In this document: positions 1-5,217 of the stretch, one piece after another | Layout of the letters: every line of letters starts with the position of its first letter | How positions within the stretch are numbered: position 1 is the first letter of the stretch | Assembly (NCBI GenBank): GCA_946616385.1 | Contig: CAMOIZ010000061.1 | Span: 1 to 6,192 of the forward strand | Reading direction: 5' to 3' | From: an uncultured Bacteroidales bacterium | GTDB lineage: Bacteria; Bacteroidota; Bacteroidia; Bacteroidales; UBA932 | Length of the DNA: 6,192 nt | Translations under genes and position numbers: made by a program | Notes under the pieces: generated by a model | Seen by the model: the letters and a program-made list of their open reading frames with translations, nothing else | Told to the model about the DNA's origin: nothing | Databases searched by the model: none

Positions 1-9
1 TTTATTGGA

Positions 10-36
10 ACGGATCCCGGTCGGGCCGGGAATGAC
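10..36. repeat. GC-rich palindrome at left edge, possible dispersed intergenic repeat or tsf 3' hairpin
   Basis: Just beyond the tsf stop codon, TCCCGG (15-20) can pair with CCGGGA (26-31) around a 5-nt loop. Read on the minus strand, the context begins GTCATTCCCGG and continues through CCGACCGGGATCC. That layout resembles the GTCATTCCCGG-type palindromic repeats scattered between genes in many bacterial genomes. No T-run follows the stem in the direction of tsf transcription, so it is not a convincing intrinsic terminator, although it could mark or protect the mRNA 3' end. The window edge cuts the region, so its full extent is unknown. The repeat assignment is inference. Confidence 0.4.
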
Positions 37-44
37 AACGCAAA

Positions 45-1043
45 TTAGTCGTTCAGATTGAACTTCTTGAACACAACTACCTTTGCATCCTTGTCGACAG
101 CGGCGATAGCTTCCTTCACGGTCTGCTTGCCGTCGCCCATCTGATACTCCTGAGCCTCGAGGGTGTTCTCCTTGAAGAACTTGGCGAGACGTCCCTTGGC
201 GATGTTCTCGATCATCTGTGCAGGAAGGTTTGCAGCCTTCTCGGCGCTGACGGTCTTGATGATCTCGCGAGCCTGTGCGGCCTGTTCGGGAGTGATCCAT
301 CCCTTGGCGGTGTTACTCTCGATGTGATCCTCGGAGTCGACGTGTGCAGGGTTGATACCAGCCTTCTTGAGGGCGGCGTCAACGGCCTTCTGCACCTGCT
401 CTTCCTTGGTCTTCTCAATAGCGACCTTGTACTCGGTGTCGACAACCTCCTTGGGGCAGTCAGCCTCGGAAATTGCAACGGGGCTCATGGAAGCGACCTG
501 CATCACGACGCCCTTTGCGAGCTCGGCGGGAACTTCCTTGTTGAAACCCACGAGTGCACCGAGCTTGCCGGTGAGGGTGTGGATGTACTGAGCCACGAAG
601 GGGGCCTCTACGGGAGCGTAGTAAGCGATGACGGTCTTCTCGCCGGATTTACCGGTCTGGACCTCGATGGCCTTCTGCACGGTGTTGCCGTCGGGCATCA
701 CGCAAGCGAGGAGAGCCTCGGTGTCGGCAGGGAACTGGGCGATAGCCACATCTGCGATAGCATCGGCAAGAGCCTGGAAGTCGGCATTGCGGGATACGAA
801 ATCGGTTTCGCAACCAACGCAGACAAGGATACCCTTGCCGCCCTGGATGCGTGCCTTGACGGCACCTTCGGAGGTCTCGCGGTCTGCACGCTTGGCAGCT
901 ACGAGCTTGCCTTTCTCACGGATGATGTCGGCAGCCTTCTGGAAATCGCCTTCAGCCTCTTCGAGGGCCTTCTTGCAATCCATCATGCCTGCGGAGGTCA
1001 TCTTACGTAACTTCATTACGTCTGCTGCAGTAATGTTTGCCAT
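45..1043 (-). CDS. tsf: Translation elongation factor Ts (EF-Ts)
   Basis: EF-Ts is the cytosolic guanine nucleotide exchange factor that releases GDP from EF-Tu so that EF-Tu can bind GTP and aminoacyl-tRNA again. The 332-residue product has the N-terminal UBA-like segment (residues 5-45, including LRKMTSAGMMDCKKALEEA). It also has the core signature TDFVSRN (80-86), which in the family contacts the EF-Tu nucleotide site. A C-terminal dimerisation/exchange region ends in KGRLAKFFKENTLEAQ (283-298). It is longer than the E. coli protein (283 aa); the extra length is mainly in the charged central region around residues 195-275, which I believe is usual for this phylum. The ATG at 1043-1041 gives the canonical MANITAADV start. 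It lies 12 bp after the rpsB stop, so the two are surely co-transcribed. Only a weak AGAAG precedes the start. The stop is TAA. Confidence 0.98.
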   Translation of the reverse strand: MANITAADVMKLRKMTSAGMMDCKKALEEAEGDFQKAADIIREKGKLVAAKRADRETSEGAVKARIQGGKGILVCVGCETDFVSRNADFQALADAIADVAIAQFPADTEALLACVMPDGNTVQKAIEVQTGKSGEKTVIAYYAPVEAPFVAQYIHTLTGKLGALVGFNKEVPAELAKGVVMQVASMSPVAISEADCPKEVVDTEYKVAIEKTKEEQVQKAVDAALKKAGINPAHVDSEDHIESNTAKGWITPEQAAQAREIIKTVSAEKAANLPAQMIENIAKGRLAKFFKENTLEAQEYQMGDGKQTVKEAIAAVDKDAKVVVFKKFNLND

Positions 1044-1055
1044 AACTTCTTTGGT

Positions 1056-1940
1056 TTACTTGGATTCAACTTCTTCAGCGGGCTCGGCTGCGGGAGCTGC
1101 CGTAGCAGCAGAATCGTCGGCCGGAGCGTTTTCAGCGGAGGCCGGCGCTTTCTGCTCGGAGGCAGAAGCCTTGGCGCGACGGCTGCGGAGAGTCTTCTCT
1201 GCCTTGGGAGCTTCTTCTGCGGGAGCAGCTTCAGCTTCTTTGTCCTTCTCGAGCTTGCGCTCGTCAAGGCCTTCCTGGATAGCTGCGCAAAGTGCGGTGA
1301 GAACGCATTCTACACTCTTTGCTGCATCGTCGTTTGCCGGAATCACAAAATCAACGGGAGTGGGATCGCAACAAGTATCAACCATTGCGAATACCGGGAT
1401 ATTCAGACGATTTGCTTCCTTGACGGCGTTAGCCTCTTTCTGGATGTCGACCACGAACAGGGCTGCGGGGAGGCGGCTCATGTCGCGGATGCTGCCGAGG
1501 TTCTTCTCGAGCTTTGCACGCTGACGGTCGATCTGGAGGCGCTCACGCTTTGCGAGCTTTTCGAAAGTTCCATCCTCTTTCATCTTGTCGATGGTGCTCA
1601 TCTTCTTGACGGCCTTGCGGATGGTGGGGAAGTTTGTAAGCATACCACCGGCCCAGCGCTCAGTCACTGAGGGCATGCCGACGGATGTGGCCTTCTCGGA
1701 TACGATGTCCTTAGCCTGTTTCTTGGTGGCGACGAAGAGGATCTTGCGGCCTGATTTGGCAAGGATCTTCATCTCCTCTGCCGCCTCGTCTATCTTGACG
1801 ACAGTCTTGTGCAGGTCGATGATGTGGATCCCGTTCTTCTGATCGAAGATGTACGGAGCCATTTTGGGATTCCACTTGCGGGCGAGATGTCCGAAGTGAA
1901 CACCTGCATCAAGCAATTCTTGGAAATTTGTACGTGACAT
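1056..1940 (-). CDS. rpsB: 30S ribosomal protein S2 (uS2)
   Basis: S2 binds the head-body junction of the small subunit on the solvent side and is needed for S1 to join. The 294-residue product begins MSRTNFQELLDAGVHFGHLARKWNPKMAPYIF in family style. It carries NGIHIIDLHKT (36-46), the core FVATKKQA (69-76), the signature ERWAGGMLTNFPTI (94-107), LFVVDIQKE (161-169) and the C-terminal IPANDDAAKSVE (200-211). From about residue 229 onward it has a roughly 65-residue Ala/Glu/Lys-rich low-complexity tail with a short basic patch, LRSRRAK (251-257). This tail is absent from E. coli S2 (241 aa) but comparable in kind to extensions seen in other Bacteroidota S2 proteins. The ATG at 1940 is preceded by an A-rich stretch without Shine-Dalgarno. 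tsf follows after 12 bp. Confidence 0.98.
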   Translation of the reverse strand: MSRTNFQELLDAGVHFGHLARKWNPKMAPYIFDQKNGIHIIDLHKTVVKIDEAAEEMKILAKSGRKILFVATKKQAKDIVSEKATSVGMPSVTERWAGGMLTNFPTIRKAVKKMSTIDKMKEDGTFEKLAKRERLQIDRQRAKLEKNLGSIRDMSRLPAALFVVDIQKEANAVKEANRLNIPVFAMVDTCCDPTPVDFVIPANDDAAKSVECVLTALCAAIQEGLDERKLEKDKEAEAAPAEEAPKAEKTLRSRRAKASASEQKAPASAENAPADDSAATAAPAAEPAEEVESK

Positions 1941-2096
1941 TTTTGTTTTCTTGTTAATTGTTTTTCCCGCTCTGCGGGTCTCTTTTCTTCAAGGACGGAG
2001 TAGCGGCCTTGCCGGTCCCCGGCCTTTTCCGCAGTGCTGCAACTATCCTGTGAAGGGTTTAAACAGCAACTGTGCGAAAGTAAAACAGCGTAAATA
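1941..2096 (-). promoter_or_regulatory. Structured gap / possible mRNA leader before rpsB-tsf
   Basis: This is the only long gap inside the ribosomal-protein cluster (156 bp, against 9 and 12 bp at the other two junctions). On the transcribed (minus) strand it can form two hairpins. The first has GCCGG (2023-2019) pairing with CCGGC (2015-2011) over a GGA loop, closed by outer pairs GCGG (2032-2029) with CCGC (2006-2003) across a purine-rich internal loop. The second has CCCGC (1978-1974) pairing with GCGGG (1970-1966) over an AGA loop, about 25 nt before the rpsB start. Autoregulatory leaders are known for S2 operons in other bacteria. Whether this one binds S2 is inference; it could also simply be an intercistronic region. 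Confidence 0.4.
2075..2082 (-). promoter_or_regulatory. Weak candidate -7 box for an internal rpsB-tsf promoter
   Basis: TACTTTCG on the minus strand matches the Bacteroidota -7 consensus TAnnTTTG at all but one position and lies just after the rpsI stop codon. No TTG is found 19-21 nt upstream, where a -33 element should be. The match may be fortuitous and rpsB-tsf may be read from the rplM promoter. Confidence 0.25.
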
Positions 2097-2486
2097 TTAA
2101 CGCTTGCTGAACTGGAAGCGGCGACGTGCTCCGGGCTGTCCGGGTTTCTTACGCTCAACCTCGCGTGCATCACGGGTGAGGAATCCGGCGGCCTTGAGAG
2201 CAGGACGGTATGCTTCCTTGTCAATCTCGCAGAGAGCACGTGCAATACCGAGACGGATGGCTTCTGCCTGACCTTTGGTGCCGCCGCCAGCGACGGTGAC
2301 CTTAACGTCAAACTTACCTTCCGATTCGGTGACTGCAAACGGCTGGTTCACAATGTAACGGAGGCTGTCCTGAGGGAAGAATTCTTCCAGGGGACGTTCG
2401 TTTACGGTCACATTGCCTGCACCTGCTGCAAGATAAACGCGAGCTACAGCTGCTTTACGTCTTCCAAGGGCGTGTGTCTGTTCCAT
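2097..2486 (-). CDS. rpsI: 30S ribosomal protein S9 (uS9)
   Basis: S9 sits in the head of the 30S subunit, and its C-terminal tail reaches the P-site tRNA anticodon stem. The 129-residue product is the usual length. It shows the N-terminal GRRKAAVARV (8-17), the central signature GGGTKGQAEAIRLGIARAL (67-85), and the strongly basic tail from LTRDAREVERKK (103-114) to the invariant final SKR. The terminal lysine-arginine pair that contacts tRNA is intact. The ATG at 2486-2484 is 9 bp after the rplM stop and has no Shine-Dalgarno sequence, so translation probably relies on the A-rich context and on coupling. rplM-rpsI adjacency is one of the most conserved bacterial gene pairs. Confidence 0.98.
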   Translation of the reverse strand: MEQTHALGRRKAAVARVYLAAGAGNVTVNERPLEEFFPQDSLRYIVNQPFAVTESEGKFDVKVTVAGGGTKGQAEAIRLGIARALCEIDKEAYRPALKAAGFLTRDAREVERKKPGQPGARRRFQFSKR

Positions 2487-2495
2487 TTGCGACTT

Positions 2496-2951
2496 TTAGA
2501 TTTCGTTCAACTTGATAGTTTTGGGGTTCTGAGCCTGGTGAGGATGCTCGGGACCTGCGTAAACGTGCAGGTTGTGGAGGATCTTTTCACCAAGACGTGT
2601 CTTGGGGAGCATACCCCTGACTGCTCTCTCTACAAGCCTTTCGGGATGATTCGATAAGAGGATCTCCTTGGGAGTGGTGAACCTCTGTCCGCCCGGATAA
2701 CCCGTGTAGCGGGTGTAAACGCGGTCGGTCATCTTGTTGCCTTTAAGGGCGACCTTCTCGGCGTTGATGACGATGACATTGTCACCGCAATCCACGTTGG
2801 GAGTGAAGCCGGGTTTGTTCTTGCCGCGGAGGACAAGAGCAACTCTGGAGGCCAGACGACCAAGAGCGAGATCCGTCGCGTCAATGACAACCCACTGCTT
2901 GTCTACAGTTGCTTTGTTAAGCGATACTGTTTTGTAACTAAGTGTGTCCAC
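2496..2951 (-). CDS. rplM: 50S ribosomal protein L13 (uL13)
   Basis: L13 is an early-assembly protein of the large subunit that binds 23S rRNA. The 151-residue product carries VVIDATDLALGRLAS (21-35), DCGDNVIVINAEKVALKGNK (54-73), YTGYPGGQR (82-90), the signature VRGMLPKTRLG (111-121) and the C-terminal YAGPEHPHQAQNP (131-143). The start codon is GTG (2951-2949). It is chosen because the resulting N-terminus, MDTLSYKTVSLNKATV, matches the form I recall for Bacteroides L13, and no upstream ATG lies in frame near it. It is the first gene of the rplM-rpsI-(rpsB-tsf) cluster. A Bacteroidota-type promoter lies about 60-95 bp upstream and an sdhC terminator overlaps it. Confidence 0.98.
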   Translation of the reverse strand: MDTLSYKTVSLNKATVDKQWVVIDATDLALGRLASRVALVLRGKNKPGFTPNVDCGDNVIVINAEKVALKGNKMTDRVYTRYTGYPGGQRFTTPKEILLSNHPERLVERAVRGMLPKTRLGEKILHNLHVYAGPEHPHQAQNPKTIKLNEI

Positions 2952-2979
2952 TGTCTTGATCTTTAATAGTTATACTTAT

Positions 2980-3016
2980 AAAAAAATTGCGATCCCTTAA
3001 AAATAAGGGGCCGCAA
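2980..3016 (-). terminator. Intrinsic terminator downstream of sdhC
   Basis: On the minus strand TTGCGGCCCCTTA (3016-3004) folds back onto TAAGGGATCGCAA (2999-2987) over a TTTT loop. That gives twelve pairs, including one G-U wobble, with a single C/A mismatch. Seven consecutive T residues (2986-2980) follow directly, the classical rho-independent layout for transcription coming from sdhC, whose stop lies 35 bp upstream. The plus-strand reading lacks a T-run, so it acts in one direction. Its 5' arm overlaps the -7 box of the rplM promoter. Confidence 0.8.
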
Positions 3017-3044
3017 AGATAAAAAATTATTCCGATAAATCAAA
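3014..3044 (-). promoter_or_regulatory. Promoter for rplM-rpsI (Bacteroidota sigma type)
   Basis: TTTG at 3044-3041 and TATCTTTG at 3021-3014 are separated by 19 nt, a full match to the Bacteroidota vegetative consensus TTTG / TAnnTTTG. The expected transcription start is near 3007, giving a leader of about 55 nt before the GTG of rplM. The start point would fall inside the 5' arm of the sdhC terminator hairpin, so transcripts born here would carry only the tip of that hairpin. Motif matching only; the start site is inferred. Confidence 0.75.
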
Positions 3045-3051
3045 ATACCGC

Positions 3052-3744
3052 TTATGCCATCAAGAAGTTGGCCTGTACGAAAGCATTGACTGCCACGGCG
3101 GCAAAGATCAGGAAAATAAGGGCTGCAACGATGATTCCAATCACTTTCACGCGCTTGAACCAGGTCTGGTTATTCCAGCCGATTGTCTGGAACATGCTCC
3201 AGAAACCGTGTGAAAGATGGAAGAAAACAGCTGCGAACCAAACAAGGTACAGAGCTACCATCCACCAGGATTTGAAAGTGGTAACGAGCAGCAGATAAGG
3301 ATTTTCGGCTTCGTTTCCGAGGAAGTCCTGAAGCTGCATCTTGGCCCAGAAATGACTCAGATGGAACAGAAGCAGGCCAAGGACGACAATACCGAGCACG
3401 AACATATTGCGGGCGCTCCAGCTGTCGGCAGCCGCCTTGCTGCTCACCTCATAGCGCTTGACACCTCCGCGGGCCTTCACATTCTGCCATGTGAGCCAGC
3501 ATCCGTAGCCGATGTGCACCAGGAAACCGAGGGCGAGCACGGGGACCATGATATCGACGATGGGAAGTGCCATGAAATCGCAACCTTTCTGGAACAGACC
3601 GTCGGGAGCACCGAACTTGCCTGTGAATGTGTCGATTACCGAGAAAAAGTTGATGGTTCCGTGCAGAAGCAGGAAGATGATGAGGAAAGCTCCGCTGATT
3701 GACTGGATGAATTTCTTTCCGATGGATGAGTTGAAAATAAACAT
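3052..3744 (-). CDS. sdhC: Succinate dehydrogenase/fumarate reductase cytochrome b membrane subunit
   Basis: This is the membrane anchor that holds the catalytic subunits SdhA/FrdA and SdhB/FrdB at the inner membrane and passes electrons between them and the quinone pool through two b-type hemes. The 230-residue product has five hydrophobic helices at about 15-36, 62-88, 112-134, 158-182 and 198-224, the fold of the single-subunit b558/Wolinella FrdC family. Candidate heme-ligand histidines sit one per helix in the first four: H28, H77, H128 or H131, and H176 or H179. Helices III and IV share an FHLSH motif. The start at 3744 (ATG, MFIFNSSIGKKF) matches the family and lies 22 nt downstream of a perfect -7 box. 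A longer frame from a TTG at 3828 would swallow both promoters. No sdhA or sdhB flanks it: rplM follows and pyrH is divergent, which is unusual. Confidence 0.93.
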   Translation of the reverse strand: MFIFNSSIGKKFIQSISGAFLIIFLLLHGTINFFSVIDTFTGKFGAPDGLFQKGCDFMALPIVDIMVPVLALGFLVHIGYGCWLTWQNVKARGGVKRYEVSSKAAADSWSARNMFVLGIVVLGLLLFHLSHFWAKMQLQDFLGNEAENPYLLLVTTFKSWWMVALYLVWFAAVFFHLSHGFWSMFQTIGWNNQTWFKRVKVIGIIVAALIFLIFAAVAVNAFVQANFLMA

Positions 3745-3765
3745 CTTTCTTGTACTTTTGGTCTG

Positions 3766-3773
3766 CAAATATA
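3766..3773 (-). promoter_or_regulatory. -7 box of the sdhC promoter
   Basis: TATATTTG on the minus strand is a perfect TAnnTTTG match. It predicts a start near 3759 and a leader of about 15 nt before the sdhC ATG. No clear TTG is present about 20 nt upstream (around 3794-3797), so the -33 element is weak and the promoter may need an activator or be moderate in strength. Confidence 0.6.
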
Positions 3774-3781
3774 AGTCATTT

Positions 3782-3813
3782 CTTGCAAGTTTGCGAATTT
3801 TCCGATATTTTTG
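3782..3813 (+). promoter_or_regulatory. Promoter for pyrH-frr
   Basis: CTTG at 3782-3785 and TATTTTTG at 3806-3813 are spaced by 20 nt, matching the Bacteroidota TTG / TAnnTTTG pattern. The predicted start near 3820 gives a leader of about 20 nt before the pyrH ATG. The -33 element is part of the 8-bp perfect palindrome CTTGCAAG (3782-3789), which lies between the two divergent -7 boxes. Confidence 0.65.
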
Positions 3814-3839
3814 TTCTCCACAAACCAAAACTAAGATCG

Positions 3840-4544
3840 ATGTACAAGAGAGTATTGCTGAAACTCAGCGGCGAAAGCCTCGGAGGCCCCGCAGGAAAAG
3901 GCCTGGATGAAGGGAGCCTGCGCAAGTTCGCCGGTGAAATCGCCACGGCGGTCAAGGCCGGATATCAGATTGCCATAGTGAATGGCGGAGGAAACATCTT
4001 CCGCGGCATCCAGGGCATAGGAAAGGGATACGACCGTGTGACCGGCGACCGCATGGGAATGCTCGCCACCGTTATCAATTCACTTGCCCTTTGCAGCGCT
4101 CTCCGCTCCGAAGGCATCAAGGCGGAAGTATTCACCGCTACGCAGATGGCACCGCTCGCGCAACTATACACAAGGGACAATGCCGTAGCCGTCCTCGAAG
4201 AAGGCGGAGTGGCGCTGATCGCCGGAGGCACCGGAAATCCTTACTTCTCCACCGACTCGGGAGCTGCGTTGCGCGCCCTTGAAATAGGAGCCGGAGCCCT
4301 GCTGAAAGGCACCCGCGTAGACGGCGTATACACTGCAGACCCCGAAAAGGATCCGACTGCAAAAAAGTACGACGAACTCACCTTCCAGGAAGCGCTCGTG
4401 AAGCACCTGAAAGTGATGGACCAGACCGCATTCGCCCTGTGCGAGCAGGGTCCCGTGCCCATAGTGGTATTCGACATCAACACTCCCGGCGGCCTGCTCA
4501 GGCTGCTGCAGGGCGAAAAGATCGGAACAATAGTTCACGCGTAG
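3840..4544 (+). CDS. pyrH: Uridylate kinase (UMP kinase)
   Basis: PyrH phosphorylates UMP to UDP with ATP in de novo pyrimidine synthesis, as a cytosolic hexamer of the amino-acid-kinase fold. The 234-residue product has the N-terminal KLSGESL (8-14), the phosphate-binding GGGNIFRG (49-56), DRMGMLATVINSLAL (70-84) with the UMP-site Asp-Arg, the GGTGNPYFSTDSGAALRALE stretch (129-148) that forms the UMP pocket, KGTRVDGVYTADPEKDP (156-172) of the ATP lobe, and MDQTAFALCE (193-202). The ATG at 3840 gives the normal MYKRVLLKLSGE start; the upstream in-frame extension would run through the promoter. A weak TAAGA precedes the start. It ends with TAG, and the neighbouring frr is on the same strand 103 bp downstream, the conserved pyrH-frr pairing. 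Confidence 0.98.
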   Translation: MYKRVLLKLSGESLGGPAGKGLDEGSLRKFAGEIATAVKAGYQIAIVNGGGNIFRGIQGIGKGYDRVTGDRMGMLATVINSLALCSALRSEGIKAEVFTATQMAPLAQLYTRDNAVAVLEEGGVALIAGGTGNPYFSTDSGAALRALEIGAGALLKGTRVDGVYTADPEKDPTAKKYDELTFQEALVKHLKVMDQTAFALCEQGPVPIVVFDINTPGGLLRLLQGEKIGTIVHA

Positions 4545-4545
4545 G

Positions 4546-4617
4546 CCTCCGGAAAGGCAATGCCGGTACCGGGCTCCCCTTGTGGGACACGGACCGGCCC
4601 TTTGCCTTTCGCGGAGG
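4546..4617 (+). other. Long stem-loop between pyrH and frr
   Basis: A 72-nt imperfect inverted repeat begins two bases after the pyrH stop. CCTCCG (4546-4551) pairs with CGGAGG (4612-4617). GAAAGGCAA (4552-4560) pairs with TTGCCTTTC (4602-4610), leaving one bulged G at 4611. Inside, GCCGGT (4562-4567) pairs with ACCGGC (4593-4598), CCG (4569-4571) with CGG (4590-4592), and TCCC (4575-4578) with GGGA (4584-4587) over a CTTGT loop. This gives about 28 base pairs in one hairpin. No T-run follows on either strand, so it is not a standard terminator. It could protect the upstream message, serve as an RNase processing site, modulate frr, or be a copy of a dispersed palindromic repeat. Confidence 0.7.
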
Positions 4618-4647
4618 GAAATACAAGAAAACAAAATACAAGAAGAT

Positions 4648-5217
4648 ATGTTAACCGAAAGAGCAAAAGAAATCCTGAACGGCGCCGAGCAAAAGATGCT
4701 GGAGGCCGTCACGTTCCTGGAGGAAGACCTCAAAACCTACCGCGTCGGCAAGGCCAACCCGTCCATTTTCAATGGGGTCATGGTCAATTATTACGGCAGC
4801 CCTACTCCTTTGATGCAGGTTGCATCCGTCAGCGCACCCGATGCCAAGACACTGGCAATCCAGCCTTGGGAAAAGAGCATGATTCCGGTGATTGAAAAAG
4901 CCATCATGGACGCAAACCTCGGATTCACTCCCCAGAACAATGGCGAGATCATACGCTGCGTAGTCCCAGCCCTTACAGAAGACAGGCGCAAAGACCTCGT
5001 GAAGAAGGCGAAAGCAGCCGGTGAACAGGCCAAGGTCGTGGTGCGCAACTCACGCCGCGACGCCATGGATCTGCTCAAGAAAGCCCAGAAGAACGAGGGC
5101 ATGAGCGAAGATACCGAGAAGGAAGGCGAAGGCGAAGTTCAGAAGATCACCGACAAGTTCGTAAAGAACGTCGATGAGATCGTCGCAGCCAAGGAAAAGG
5201 AAATCCTTACAGTCTAG
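4648..5217 (+). CDS. frr: Ribosome recycling factor (RRF)
   Basis: RRF, together with EF-G, splits the post-termination ribosome so that its subunits can be used again. The 189-residue product is the standard length and covers both domains. The three-helix domain I is formed by residues 1-30 and about 105-189, and the beta domain II lies between. Signatures are RVGKANPSIFNGVMVNYYGSPTPL (32-55), QPWEKSMI (72-79), GFTPQNNGEIIR (92-103), PALTEDRRKDLVKKAK (107-122) and VRNSRRDA (132-139), whose arginines contact rRNA in the family. The ATG at 4648 gives MLTERAKEIL; a longer frame from 4582 would read through the stem-loop and is unlikely. A weak AAGAAG precedes it. No promoter motif lies between it and the stem-loop, so it is probably co-transcribed with pyrH. 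Its last 11 bp overlap the 3' end of convergent lpxK. Confidence 0.98.
   Translation: MLTERAKEILNGAEQKMLEAVTFLEEDLKTYRVGKANPSIFNGVMVNYYGSPTPLMQVASVSAPDAKTLAIQPWEKSMIPVIEKAIMDANLGFTPQNNGEIIRCVVPALTEDRRKDLVKKAKAAGEQAKVVVRNSRRDAMDLLKKAQKNEGMSEDTEKEGEGEVQKITDKFVKNVDEIVAAKEKEILTV

Noticed and set aside
324..1010. 228-codon open frame on the plus strand inside tsf
   Set aside because: It is fully antisense to tsf, with Gly/Leu/Asp-rich composition mirroring the sense codons. No start context or family resemblance supports it.
628..1524. 298-codon open frame on the plus strand across tsf and rpsB
   Set aside because: It lies antisense to two highly conserved genes, its product is Ser/Ala/Arg-rich without any recognisable domain, and it is explained by the GC-biased codons of the sense strand.
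1966..1985. Plus-strand reading of the CCCGC/GCGGG hairpin followed by a pyrimidine-rich run as a terminator
   Set aside because: No gene is transcribed toward it on the plus strand, and the run is broken by C residues. It is more sensibly read as part of the minus-strand rpsB leader.
1790..2338. 182-codon minus-strand frame spanning the rpsI-rpsB gap
   Set aside because: It overlaps rpsI and the start of rpsB in another frame; the product resembles no family and the real genes account for the conservation.
3052..3828. Longer sdhC form beginning at a TTG at 3828
   Set aside because: The extra 28 residues are basic and unlike the family, and this start would lie upstream of the perfect -7 box and inside the pyrH promoter. 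The ATG at 3744 is preferred.
3750..3839. Upstream in-frame extension of pyrH
   Set aside because: It would translate through the pyrH promoter and the sdhC promoter; UMP kinases start at the MYKRVLLKLSGE position.
4648..5217. Search for evidence of horizontal transfer or an accessory system around frr and lpxK
   Set aside because: All genes are universal core families with intact motifs and similar composition; there are no terminal repeats, integrase, transposase or tRNA boundary.
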